A stretch of DNA of 52,216 nucleotides, taken from Lachnospiraceae bacterium. GTDB taxonomy: Bacteria; Bacillota; Clostridia; Lachnospirales; Lachnospiraceae. Both the position numbers and the translations under genes were made by a program. Positions within the stretch are counted from its first letter, which is position 1. Each line of letters opens with the position of its first letter. The notes beneath the pieces were generated by a model that was given only the letters and a program-made list of their open reading frames with translations, did no database searches and had not been told where the DNA came from. Below are positions 8,452 through 17,309 of the stretch, piece after piece. The DNA lies in assembly GCA_015056885.1 (NCBI GenBank), contig SVFL01000019.1, positions 1 through 52,216 on the forward strand, given 5' to 3'.

Positions 8452-9198
8452 TTACTGGTCATTTTGACCAATGTTTAGTGACTCATCTGTCTTGTCACTG
8501 AAGATTCGCACATCTACATCTTCTGTATTTTCCGCAGCTTCTGCAGTCTCTTCGTTCTCGGCCTGCTGTGCCAGAATCTTGTCCTCCATTGTCCGGAAAA
8601 ATTTGTCATAGAGTTTCGCAGACAAAAATGCCGGAATACTCAGCCAAAACACAAACAAAATAGGTAAAAGTTGCGGAATCAACGGCTGCACAAACAACCA
8701 AAGCAAAAAGGGAATCGCATAAAGTACAATCATCAAAAATGTTTTCGGAAACTGTGCCACACTAATCGCAAATGCATTAAAAATCGTCCGACGCACCGTA
8801 TTGGCAAACTTAGCCTGCACGGGCCATACCATCACAAAAGCAAAAATCGCAAAAACAGCTACTACCAGCAGTAATGTCTGTACAATTTTGCTTACTTCCA
8901 TCCCCACTTTGGTAATGATATAATAATCCGCTCCCAAAAAACCGAAAATCAGGGCAAAAAACAACCAAATCGCCGTAGCTTGTCCAAAATTCTCCTTAAA
9001 TGCCTTAAAATAGCTTCTGGTAACATATCCTTCCTCATTTCTCGCCATTTTAAGTGCCACATAGTTCAATGCGGTCAGGGATGCACCTATCGTAAAAACA
9101 GGAATACTGCAAATCATCGTTAAAATAGTAAGCCACATCATATCTGCCATTCTGCTAAGCAGCGTTATCAACGGGCCATCGATGTCTAAAATTTTCAT
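8452..9198 (-). CDS. DUF624 family membrane protein (YesL-like)
   Basis: 248 residues with about five hydrophobic segments (near 18-45, 75-95, 105-130, 145-165 and 170-195) and an acidic cytoplasmic tail rich in Glu and Ala from about 210. The N-terminal half contains the DUF624 hallmark region, 'TIGASLTALNYVALKMARNE' followed by 'SYFKAFKENFGQATAIWL'. YesL-type proteins are often encoded beside sugar ABC transporters and may assist them, but their biochemical role is not established. It is the last gene of the hydrolase-acetyltransferase-DUF624 run, starting 17 bases after the acetyltransferase stop, and lies upstream of msmK. Confidence 0.85.
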   Translation of the reverse strand: MKILDIDGPLITLLSRMADMMWLTILTMICSIPVFTIGASLTALNYVALKMARNEEGYVTRSYFKAFKENFGQATAIWLFFALIFGFLGADYYIITKVGMEVSKIVQTLLLVVAVFAIFAFVMVWPVQAKFANTVRRTIFNAFAISVAQFPKTFLMIVLYAIPFLLWLFVQPLIPQLLPILFVFWLSIPAFLSAKLYDKFFRTMEDKILAQQAENEETAEAAENTEDVDVRIFSDKTDESLNIGQNDQ

Positions 9199-9215
9199 TT
9201 CTCTTACATACCTCT

Positions 9216-9710
9216 CTAAAAATACTTTTCCATGGAAGTTACACGTATGCCTCCCACTTCTTCCTCCGGACTCACGTCATGAAACCCTACCCTATGATAA
9301 AATTCCACTGCATAAGGAGCCGCCATTAAAGTCATACAATGTTCCCCTGCCTCATTTTTCAGGTAGCAGCAAAATCGGTTCAAAAGTTCCCTTCCAATTC
9401 CCTTGCGATGATATGTTTCATCAACAAACAGCAAAGACAAATGATTGCCGTTACGAACCGATGCAACACCCACAATCCGTTCCCCATCCAAAGCCACCAG
9501 CATCTGGTATCTGCCTTGCAGGAAAGAACGATATAGCTGCTCGTCAGTGATAAAATCCAAAAAATTTTGAATTCCCTCTTTCGTATAATCAGATGCTTCA
9601 AAGCGAAGGAAGGTACACCAAACCATCTTCATGGCCGATTCCCATTCCTCCACCTTTGCCCATCTGATTTCATATGGAAACTCTATACTGCCCACATGCT
9701 CACTACTCAT
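9216..9710 (-). CDS. GNAT family N-acetyltransferase
   Basis: 164 residues from ATG at 9710, with GGAGG seven bases before it. The ATG overlaps the stop of the upstream hydrolase gene as ATGA, a common sign of translational coupling. The acetyl-CoA binding signature (motif A) is 'DETYHRKGIGRELLNRF' preceded by the beta strand 'HLSLLFV'. A C-terminal 'AVEFYHRVGFHDV' element is typical of the fold. The acceptor substrate cannot be told from the sequence. The close pairing with an alpha/beta hydrolase does not identify a pathway. Confidence 0.88.
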   Translation of the reverse strand: MSSEHVGSIEFPYEIRWAKVEEWESAMKMVWCTFLRFEASDYTKEGIQNFLDFITDEQLYRSFLQGRYQMLVALDGERIVGVASVRNGNHLSLLFVDETYHRKGIGRELLNRFCCYLKNEAGEHCMTLMAAPYAVEFYHRVGFHDVSPEEEVGGIRVTSMEKYF

Positions 9711-10666
9711 GAATTCGCCTCCGGAATTTTCGCACACATCCATTGGTACAAGTCCTGCATTACCTCTCTGCCGTTTGCCTCATTCAAAATCTCATGTCTG
9801 CTTCCCTCATATAGTTTTAATACAAGGTGTTCAAGACCGGCATCTTCCAATGCATCGTATGCAGCCTTTACTCCCTCACCATAATTACCGATAGGGTCCT
9901 GATCTCCCGACACAAATACAACCGGCAAATCTTTGGGAATCTTTTCTAAATTCTCTGCCTTGGTTGCACGAGCAATTAGCTCAAACAATGTGGCAAATCC
10001 ATTCACCGTAAACATAAATCCGCAACGTTCGTCTGCATTGTATTTTGCTATATTTGCCTCATTACCATTTAGCCAGTCATTTTCCGTCTTAGGATTGGCA
10101 ATGCGTTTGTTTGCATTGCCAAACACAAGATTATGCAGCACCGGGCTCTTGCGCTTATCTCCGCCAAAGCATTTCTGCTCTGCTGCCAAAGCTTTGCCCA
10201 ATGCAGTATGCACCGCCGAATTCTGGCCGGTTCCCATAAGAATGGCTCCCTGAATACCTGTGCCGTACCTACAGATATAATTTCGTACCATAAAAGACCC
10301 CAGGCTATGGCCTAAAATAAAATATGGTACACCGGGATACAACGCCTGTGTCATCTTTTTCAGACGATGTACATCCCTCACCACCACAGTGGCCGGATCC
10401 TGCTCGCAAAAATATCCGAAGGTTCCGCCCTCTGCCACCGAGCCGCCGTGGCCCAGATGATCCTCACCTGTAACCACGAACCCACGCTCTGTAAAAAATT
10501 TTGCCGTTTCCTCGTAGCGCTCCACATGCTCTGCCATGCCATGAACAATTTGCAACACAGCTATAGGCTTGCCATCCTTAAGAACCGTTTCCTCCGGCTC
10601 ATAACGCACAGCATGTATCTTGTTTACTCCGTCTCGTGAATCAAAATAGAAATCCGTTTTCTTCAT
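9707..10666 (-). CDS. Alpha/beta hydrolase, lysophospholipase/monoacylglycerol-lipase-like
   Basis: 319 residues of a cytoplasmic serine hydrolase. The nucleophile elbow is 'ILGHSLGSFMVRNYI' (GxSxG), the oxyanion-side motif is 'IVHGMAEHVERYEE', the acid is likely in 'VVFVSGDQDPIGNYG', and the catalytic histidine in 'YEGSRHEILNE'. This set and length fit the Hydrolase_4 (serine aminopeptidase S33/monoglyceride lipase-like) family. No signal peptide is present. The gene heads a three-gene run with the acetyltransferase and DUF624 genes. The substrate is unknown; a lipid ester is the usual guess for the family. Confidence 0.87.
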   Translation of the reverse strand: MKKTDFYFDSRDGVNKIHAVRYEPEETVLKDGKPIAVLQIVHGMAEHVERYEETAKFFTERGFVVTGEDHLGHGGSVAEGGTFGYFCEQDPATVVVRDVHRLKKMTQALYPGVPYFILGHSLGSFMVRNYICRYGTGIQGAILMGTGQNSAVHTALGKALAAEQKCFGGDKRKSPVLHNLVFGNANKRIANPKTENDWLNGNEANIAKYNADERCGFMFTVNGFATLFELIARATKAENLEKIPKDLPVVFVSGDQDPIGNYGEGVKAAYDALEDAGLEHLVLKLYEGSRHEILNEANGREVMQDLYQWMCAKIPEANS

Positions 10667-10740
10667 AAATCCACGCTCCTTTGCACTATGTGATTAGATA
10701 AGCAACTAAACTTTCTATAAACATTGTTAACTATTCAGAG

Positions 10741-12720
10741 TTAACAGATCTCTGCTCCGGCAGGCATATCCTTCTCAGGCTTCATCAGAGCCAGATTGCC
10801 CTCTGCATCCTCTGCACACAAAAGCATACCCTCAGACAGTACACCGGCAAGCTTTGCAGGCTTTAAGTTCACCAAAACCATCACCTTCTTACCTACCATC
10901 TCCTCAGGAGTGTAGTGTGCCTTAATACCGGACACAATCTGCTTTACCTGACTGCCGATACGCACCTGGCTGCACAAAAGCTTCTTGGACTTAGGTACTT
11001 CCTCGCAAGCAATAATCTCACCCACCTGGAACTGAAGCTTCATGAAATCATCATAAGAAATTTCTTCCTTGGGCTCAATATCAATTACATTTGCCGCCTC
11101 AGCATTATCCGTACTCTGAGCATCACCCTGTGCTGCAATCTGCGCGGCTGCAATCTCCTCTTCCTTGGCCAAAACATCCTTCATATCCAGACGTGCAAAG
11201 AGAATCTCAGGTGTCTCAGTTACCTTCGTACCGCTCGCATACAGACCAAACTCTTCAAGCTTATCAAAATCACGAAGAGAAGCATTCAGCTGAGCTGCAA
11301 TTTTCTGTGCAGTCTCAGGCATGAAAGGCTCCAAAAGAGATGCACCAATCATGATACCCTCCACCAAATTATACAGGACGGTAGACAGACGGTCTGCCTT
11401 TGCCTCATCCTTTGCCAGTACCCAGGGCTCAGTCTCGTCAATATATTTGTTACAACGCTTAAAAATACCAAAAATCTCGGTCAAAGCATCTGCCACACGA
11501 TGAGTCTCCATCTTTGCTACAACCTTTGCATAAGTGCCGGTAATGGTCGCCTTCAAATCCTCATCTACAGAATCTGCCGCACCCTTGTCAGCTACAACGC
11601 CGCCAAAATACTTATTGCTCATGGAGATGGTTCTATTCACCAGATTACCCAGTGTATTTGCCAAATCAGAATTGGTGCGCTCTGCAATCAATTCCCATGT
11701 GACATTACCGTCATTATCATAAGGCATCTCATGGAGCACATAATAACGAACCGCATCCACACCAAAGAAATTCACCAAATCATCTGCATAAACCACATTT
11801 CCCTTAGACTTACTCATCTTGCCGCCACCGGTAAGCAGCCAGGGATGACCAAATACCTGCTTGGGCAGGGGCTCACCCAGTGCCATCAAAAAGATTGGCC
11901 AGTAAATCGTATGGAAACGGATAATATCCTTACCAATCAAGTGCAAATCAGCAGGCCAGAGTTTCTTGTACTGGTCTGTACTGTTGCCATCGGTGTCATA
12001 GCCGATACCGGTAATGTAGTTGGTAAGGGCATCCAGCCATACATAAACCACGTGATTTTCATCGAAATCTACGGGAATACCCCATTTAAAGGAGGTACGG
12101 GATACGCACAAATCCTGCAAACCGGGCAACAGGAAATTATTCATCATCTCATTTTTACGGGAAACAGGCTGAATGAACTCAGGATGCTCATTAATATGCG
12201 CAATCAATCTGTCCGCATACTTGCTCATCTTGAAGAAATAAGCCTCTTCCTTGGCAGGCTTTACGTCTCTGCCACAATCGGGGCACTTCCCCTCCACCAG
12301 CTGGGATTCTGTCCAGAAAGACTCACAGGGAGTACAATACAAACCTTCATAAGAACTCTTATAAATATCACCCTGATCATAGAAGCGCTTGAACATCTTC
12401 TGTACCTGCTTCTCATGATAATCATCTGTGGTACGAATAAACTTATCATAAGAAATATTCAGCAAATCACACAAGCCGCGAATGGTACCTGCCACTTCAT
12501 CTACGAACTCCTTGGGAGTAACCCCTGCTTCCTGGGCTTTTAACTCAATCTTCTGGCCATGCTCATCTGTTCCTGTCTGGAAAAATACATCATAGCCCTC
12601 TTTTCTCTTAAATCTGCAAATGCTGTCCGCCAATACCACCTCGTAGTTATTACCGATGTGAGGCTTACCTGATGTGTAAGCAATGGCGGTTGTAAGGTAG
12701 TATTTACCTTTGTTCTCCAT
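10741..12720 (-). CDS. metG: Methionyl-tRNA synthetase
   Basis: 659 residues, charging tRNA-Met. Class I motifs are 'GKPHIGNNYE' (HIGH-like) and 'GGKMSKSKGNVV' (KMSKS). A zinc-binding knuckle is seen as 'YCTPCESF' and 'GKCPDCGRDV'. The anticodon-binding helical domain is followed by a C-terminal tRNA-binding OB domain (about 555-659, 'FQVGEIIACEEVPKSKKLL'), which gives dimerisation in this subtype. ATG at 12720 has AAAGGAG seven bases upstream. Expression is evidently controlled by the T-box leader at 13150-13452, whose specifier reads AUG, though an unusual 430-base stretch containing a repeat separates leader and gene. Confidence 0.97.
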   Translation of the reverse strand: MENKGKYYLTTAIAYTSGKPHIGNNYEVVLADSICRFKRKEGYDVFFQTGTDEHGQKIELKAQEAGVTPKEFVDEVAGTIRGLCDLLNISYDKFIRTTDDYHEKQVQKMFKRFYDQGDIYKSSYEGLYCTPCESFWTESQLVEGKCPDCGRDVKPAKEEAYFFKMSKYADRLIAHINEHPEFIQPVSRKNEMMNNFLLPGLQDLCVSRTSFKWGIPVDFDENHVVYVWLDALTNYITGIGYDTDGNSTDQYKKLWPADLHLIGKDIIRFHTIYWPIFLMALGEPLPKQVFGHPWLLTGGGKMSKSKGNVVYADDLVNFFGVDAVRYYVLHEMPYDNDGNVTWELIAERTNSDLANTLGNLVNRTISMSNKYFGGVVADKGAADSVDEDLKATITGTYAKVVAKMETHRVADALTEIFGIFKRCNKYIDETEPWVLAKDEAKADRLSTVLYNLVEGIMIGASLLEPFMPETAQKIAAQLNASLRDFDKLEEFGLYASGTKVTETPEILFARLDMKDVLAKEEEIAAAQIAAQGDAQSTDNAEAANVIDIEPKEEISYDDFMKLQFQVGEIIACEEVPKSKKLLCSQVRIGSQVKQIVSGIKAHYTPEEMVGKKVMVLVNLKPAKLAGVLSEGMLLCAEDAEGNLALMKPEKDMPAGAEIC

Positions 12721-12876
12721 TTTATATCTCCTTTCTGAAATCGTGGGGGGACGGCTAGAACCTTCCTAAGCCTCAACTCATACACTCTGATTTTTGTCAA
12801 AATGGTCCTCGCAGATTCCTATTCTACAAACTTTCATTTGTAAATCTGCCTTATGATGGCATTGATGAAGAATTTG

Positions 12877-13043
12877 GGTATATGCAAATTTTTCTCTTCA
12901 AAATGCCCAAAAAGGATTAATTTCCACCGTTTTTTAGCCCATTTTCCATTGCTTTTGGGCATATATGAAAAAATCCTCTTCAAACACCCCAATTCTAAGA
13001 ATATTTTGGGTATTTTGGTACAAAAAATTCTCCCTATGCCCCA
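12877..13043. repeat. Dispersed GGGCATAT-type repeat, two tandem units, between T-box and metG
   Basis: Two imperfect units begin at 12877 (GGGTATATGCAAA) and 12957 (GGGCATATATGAAAAAATCC), 80 bases apart, and the block closes with CTATGCCCCAAA at about 13035-13045. The second unit aligns without gaps over 57 bases with 33638-33694 (41 identical by eye), and its right part aligns with 33763-33803. The ends are inversely repeated (GGGCAT/ATGCCC). AT-rich, with no credible coding frame. The remainder of 12721-13149 holds only the metG ribosome site and nothing else I can identify. Confidence 0.6.
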
Positions 13044-13149
13044 AATACATTTTTTCCATTTTAACAAGACAACCGCATGTGCAAAAAAGTGCTGAAAAGC
13101 CAATTTTGCATATGAAATTCTAATCAGTTGCAATAAATTAAAACTTGGG

Positions 13150-13452
13150 AAAAGAAAAGCCCGTCTTCTCCCACATTATTATGTGCTTAGAAGACGAGCA
13201 TACACCCGTGTTACCACTTCTATTCATCCGATTCTCGCAAACCGGACCTCATCGGGTCAGTAACCCTGTCCGCTATAACAGGCGGAACCTGTCGCAGCCT
13301 TACCATTCCGGTTCGGTGCGCCGCTCAGGAGCCATGTTCCACAACTCTTGCCCCATTCCTCTCAGCAGGTGCGAAGCCGAATAACCTCCGCCGGAATGTT
13401 CTCTGTAGAGTGTCGATGCTGTGTACTCTCTCCATCATCGCATTTTGATATT
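13150..13452 (-). promoter_or_regulatory. T-box leader with methionine specifier
   Basis: A minus-strand transcript leader with the parts of a T-box riboswitch, which senses uncharged tRNA. Stem I begins near 'GATGGAGAGAGTACA'. The specifier is AUG at 13335-13333 within 'GTGGAACATGGCTCCTGAGC', placed like the tyrosine codon in the Bacillus tyrS leader. The T-box sequence 'AGAAGTGGTAACACGGGTG' (about 13219-13201) offers UGGU to pair with the 3' ACCA of tRNA-Met. Then GCTCGTCTTCT pairs with AGAAGACGGGC and TTTTCTTTT follows, forming the terminator (13203-13150). The target is metG 430 bases on. Confidence 0.9.
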
Positions 13453-13458
13453 AGTAGA

Positions 13459-13487
13459 ATCATAGCACAAATTCGTGGATGCGTCAA
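13459..13487 (-). promoter_or_regulatory. Promoter of the metG T-box transcript
   Basis: TTGACG (13487-13482) and TATGAT (13464-13459) on the minus strand are separated by 17 bases. The predicted start, about 13452, is a few bases before T-box stem I. Confidence 0.8.
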
Positions 13488-13509
13488 CTGCTGCCGGCAG
13501 TCCTAACTT

Positions 13510-15966
13510 CTACTTACCTCCATCTACCACCAATGCAGCAGAACCATATGCTTTAATAGGGTTACCGTTCTCATCGAACTCCGTGGTATAACGCACATGG
13601 AAGGGCACCCTTCCTACCGTCAGCGGCATGATCGCCTCCAGAGATTTCTCACCCTCGGCAATCCTCCTATGCCAGTCTCTGTATTCGTCTGCTATCTCAG
13701 GGGGAAAAATACCCATTTCGATAGCACTGTCCGGATAATTGGTAAGCAACGCCGGAAGACCCAAATCCCGCATACAACGGAAACAGGGGCGCATTTCTTT
13801 GGTAGCTACCGTATACTCCCAGTAATAAATATTAACCTGTTCACTGGCGGCTTTGAAACGTCTTTCGCTGTCCAAAATCTCTGCATAACGTTTCTTCTCG
13901 GAGGTAACATTTCGAATCATGGCGTAGAATAAAATGCTTGTATCGCTCTTACCAATCATACGTACTGTAGAACGGACACATATACGCTCTTCACCACAGC
14001 AGTCCGAGGTCAGATTTCTCCATGTCTCGCACTCTTCTTCATCCATTGACACAACAGCCCTCTCCAGCATATCAATATAAATCTGACGGTTTTTCTCATC
14101 TAACACATTCAAAAATTCAGCGGTAATCAAATCTTTTTCCGACTGATTCATGCAGATTTCCTGCAAATACTTCTCATTCACGCGGAGAATCTCTATCCGA
14201 CCTTCACTATATTCAAAAATTGCCGCTCCACCCACGTAATTACTAAATATCAATGTCTCCTGAGACTGGGGGTCCCAGAAATCACAGGCATTCAGTGTAT
14301 CAATCAGGCGCATTTGGGGCACCGTGGCACCCACCCTGTTGCATCTGAGCTTCTCCTCATATTCTGACTCAGGAATGGGCCTTGAATACAAATATCCTTG
14401 AATATAATCGCAGCCAATACTACGCAAAAAGTCTGCCTGTTTAACAGTCTCCACACCTTCTGCAATTACAGGAATACCCAACCATTTCGCCATACGTATA
14501 ACTGCGCTGAGGATTGTACCTCCTCTGCTGCCTTTGGCATCTTGCTCCAAAAACAGCATATCCAGTTTAATAATATCTAACTCAATATCTTTCAAAACAT
14601 TTAAAGAGGAATAACCGCTTCCAAAATCGTCCATTTCCACCAGATAGCCACATACATGAAGTTTCTTAATCACCTCATTAATATGCACACCGGTCCCCAT
14701 GGCTGCAGTCTCCGTAACCTCCACGCGAAGATACTTGGCCTCCACGTGATAACGTTTGCGGATTTCCTCTAACCGCTCCACAAAATCCTCCAGAAAAATA
14801 TCATGTCTGGAAAAATTAATGGAAACCGGCACCATATGCAGCCCTTCGTCCATACATTTATGTAAGAATTTACACACCTGTGTAAATACATAAAAGTCCA
14901 GCTTAGTAATAAATCCATTATTCTCAAAAATAGGAATAAATACACCGGGCGAAATCAGACCGCGCTCAGGATGTTTCCAGCGAACCAACGCCTCTGCCCC
15001 CACCAACATTCCTGTAGAATGATTATACTGGGGCTGATAATACACCACGAACTGCTCCTGCACCAGGCTGTTTTCCATCATGCCCGCAATTTCCTGCTCG
15101 CTGAGCATATCCTTTCGCAGTTCTTCCGTAAAATAATTGTATTTTCTGGCATAGCTGCCCTTAATACCGGAATTAGCCATCACAGCTCTGTCTATCATAC
15201 TTTCCACAGAGATTTTCTCCGGACCGGTCACATAAATACCTACATTGCAAGCCACCGCAATAGACGCATCATACTGCCCCACTGCCTTCATGGCATGTTC
15301 AATCTTTTCCTCCATGGCACTGCCGGTATTCTTAGTAAAAATAATAAAATGATCGGCATCCGCTCTGCCGAAAACATCTCCCGGAAAGGCATGCTCAGTA
15401 ATAATGTTGGCAATATGTTTCAACAGACGATTTCCCTGCTCCACACCGAATACTTCGTTTATCGCTTTAAAACGTACCACGTCAAAACAAATTATCGCAT
15501 AGCCTCCGGCTGCTGCACGTTCTTCGTCTTCCTGTAAAATATGCACCACGCGTTTGCAGAAACCCTTTTTATTCAGAAGTCCGGTTAACTCATCATACTC
15601 CGCCATCCTGATATATTGGTCACTATTTTGCAATTCCCGGTCCATATGAGTCATTACAATGCTCACCACTTCACCGGGATTGGGACTTACAAAGCCAATC
15701 CGATACCATGTTTCCGCTTCTGTTCTGTTCTGTAGCCAACACTCCATAAAGCAGGCATGGGGCTCCACAGCATGGGTAATCTCATAGAGCTTTTCATAAA
15801 ATTCATCTACGACTTCGCCCGAGGCAATTCCATCCGTCTCTAAAATTTCTCCCAATGGTCTCCCATCAAATGATGCCTCAAAATGCTCACATAAAGAATT
15901 CGGATACTGATAAGTATCGTGTTTTACGTCATATACAATCAAAATAGAATTCTTTTCCATAAGCAC
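13510..15966 (-). CDS. Degenerate GGDEF plus EAL protein with PAS-like sensor regions
   Basis: 818 residues, cytoplasmic, no membrane segment. N-terminal sensor-like region about 1-115; GGDEF-fold about 120-275; EAL domain about 285-540; C-terminal PAS-like regions about 550-818. The diguanylate cyclase signature is degraded: 'FGRADADHFIIF' stands where GGDEF should be, so synthesis is unlikely. The EAL phosphodiesterase residues look intact: 'GAEALVRWKHP', 'MDDFGSGYSSL' and 'VIAEGVETVKQ'. It probably degrades cyclic di-GMP or senses it. It is a single gene lying upstream of the metG T-box and divergent from the GH5 gene. A second protein of similar logic is at 42737. Confidence 0.88.
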   Translation of the reverse strand: MLMEKNSILIVYDVKHDTYQYPNSLCEHFEASFDGRPLGEILETDGIASGEVVDEFYEKLYEITHAVEPHACFMECWLQNRTEAETWYRIGFVSPNPGEVVSIVMTHMDRELQNSDQYIRMAEYDELTGLLNKKGFCKRVVHILQEDEERAAAGGYAIICFDVVRFKAINEVFGVEQGNRLLKHIANIITEHAFPGDVFGRADADHFIIFTKNTGSAMEEKIEHAMKAVGQYDASIAVACNVGIYVTGPEKISVESMIDRAVMANSGIKGSYARKYNYFTEELRKDMLSEQEIAGMMENSLVQEQFVVYYQPQYNHSTGMLVGAEALVRWKHPERGLISPGVFIPIFENNGFITKLDFYVFTQVCKFLHKCMDEGLHMVPVSINFSRHDIFLEDFVERLEEIRKRYHVEAKYLRVEVTETAAMGTGVHINEVIKKLHVCGYLVEMDDFGSGYSSLNVLKDIELDIIKLDMLFLEQDAKGSRGGTILSAVIRMAKWLGIPVIAEGVETVKQADFLRSIGCDYIQGYLYSRPIPESEYEEKLRCNRVGATVPQMRLIDTLNACDFWDPQSQETLIFSNYVGGAAIFEYSEGRIEILRVNEKYLQEICMNQSEKDLITAEFLNVLDEKNRQIYIDMLERAVVSMDEEECETWRNLTSDCCGEERICVRSTVRMIGKSDTSILFYAMIRNVTSEKKRYAEILDSERRFKAASEQVNIYYWEYTVATKEMRPCFRCMRDLGLPALLTNYPDSAIEMGIFPPEIADEYRDWHRRIAEGEKSLEAIMPLTVGRVPFHVRYTTEFDENGNPIKAYGSAALVVDGGK

Positions 15967-16116
15967 ATCCTCCCACCGAAAACCGATTATGCTCTTATGT
16001 AAATTTTATTCGCATAGTTTACTGAAATTATAACAAATTTACAGAAAATTCGCAACATGGTTCCAATATTTGTGATATACTGTAGATAACAAAAATTTCC
16101 GGAAAGGCGTTCTTAT

Positions 16117-17283
16117 ATGATTTTCAAAAAATATATTTGCATCATTTCATTAAGCACTTTTTTACTTACTTCCTGTAATAGCACCCCCATTGCACAGGAG
16201 TCCACAATTACAGTATTACCTGCAAACACAGAATCCTTTGTTCAAGCAGATACATCTACAGACACACCATCCGAAGAAATGGTGTCCTCCGAAGAAGTTC
16301 TGACTTCCATGGAATTTGTAGCCTCCATGGGCACCGGCTGGAACTTGGGCAATAGCTTTGACCCGGTGGACTGCACATGGCTCACAGACGAAATGGCATA
16401 CGAGACAGCCTGGGGCAATCCCAAAGTTACCAAAGAGCTTATCCATTTTATCAAGGAACAGGGATTTGACACCATCCGTATTCCGGTAACCTGGACTAAT
16501 CATGTAAGTGCATCACCGGAGTATGCTATCAGTCCTCAATGGCTTGACCGCATACAGGAGGTTGTAGACTGGTGCATAGACGAGGATTTATATGTAATTC
16601 TCAACATTCATCATGAAAGCAGCTGGCTGGCCAAAGCCTCCACCGATTACGAAGGAACCATGGCCAAGTACAAAGCCATCTGGACCCAGCTGGCAACACG
16701 GTTTGGTGATTATTCGGACAAACTTCTCTTTGAGTCCATGAATGAAATTGGTTTTGATGACCTGGGTCCCGACCGGGGCTATGAGTTGATGAACCGTATC
16801 AACTCAGAATTTACAGATTTAATCCGCAGTTGTGGCGGCCAAAATACAACCCGTTATCTGGTGCTTGCAGGGTATTGGACGGATATTGATAAATCCTGCC
16901 AGGGCATACTTATGCCTAAGGACGATAAAGTCATTTTGTCCGTGCACTACTATTCCCCCGCCGACTTTGCCATTGCCGAAGCCGGTACAAGCTGGGGCTA
17001 TCGGAATACCTGGGGTACAGAAGAGGATTTCACCTACATGGAAGGCCAGTTTGTGAAACTAAAAACCACCTTCCTTGATGCAGGCATCCCCGTCATCATG
17101 GGCGAATTTGGGTGCATTATCAAGGACAAAGACCCTGATAGCCGCACCCTCTATCTGACATCCGTCGCCGACTACTGCCGTGACTATGGCATCTGCCCCA
17201 TTTTCTGGGACAACGGTGAAGAAATTGACCGTACGAATCTACAGTGGCGCACCGACAACCTGGCCGAACAACTGCTCCACTGA
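16117..17283 (+). CDS. Secreted GH5 family endoglucanase-like lipoprotein
   Basis: 388 residues. The N-terminus is a lipoprotein signal peptide with lipobox 'LLTSC' (Cys20), followed by a Thr/Ser/Glu-rich tether to about residue 65, so the enzyme is held on the outer face of the membrane. The catalytic domain starts 'MGTGWNLGNSFDP', typical of glycoside hydrolase family 5. The acid/base glutamate is in 'LFESMNEIGFDD' and the nucleophile glutamate in 'PVIMGEFGCI'; 'NIHHESSW' also fits. Likely substrate is beta-1,4-glucan or xyloglucan (GH5 subfamily not decided). GGAAAGG lies about nine bases before ATG, and TATACT at 16076 could be its -10 box. Fits a fibre-degrading lifestyle with the nearby pectate lyase. 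Confidence 0.9.
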   Translation: MIFKKYICIISLSTFLLTSCNSTPIAQESTITVLPANTESFVQADTSTDTPSEEMVSSEEVLTSMEFVASMGTGWNLGNSFDPVDCTWLTDEMAYETAWGNPKVTKELIHFIKEQGFDTIRIPVTWTNHVSASPEYAISPQWLDRIQEVVDWCIDEDLYVILNIHHESSWLAKASTDYEGTMAKYKAIWTQLATRFGDYSDKLLFESMNEIGFDDLGPDRGYELMNRINSEFTDLIRSCGGQNTTRYLVLAGYWTDIDKSCQGILMPKDDKVILSVHYYSPADFAIAEAGTSWGYRNTWGTEEDFTYMEGQFVKLKTTFLDAGIPVIMGEFGCIIKDKDPDSRTLYLTSVADYCRDYGICPIFWDNGEEIDRTNLQWRTDNLAEQLLH

Positions 17284-17309
17284 ATTATTCAATTTATTAT
17301 GCCTGCCGC

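Noticed and set aside
10915..12543. Plus-strand open frame of 542 codons opposite metG
   Set aside because: metG is certain; the antisense product is Leu/Ile/His-rich with no family features or ribosome site.
12834..13133. Open frames of 99 and 80 codons on both strands in the metG leader
   Set aside because: They lie in the AT-rich dispersed repeat and have no ribosome sites or protein-like composition.
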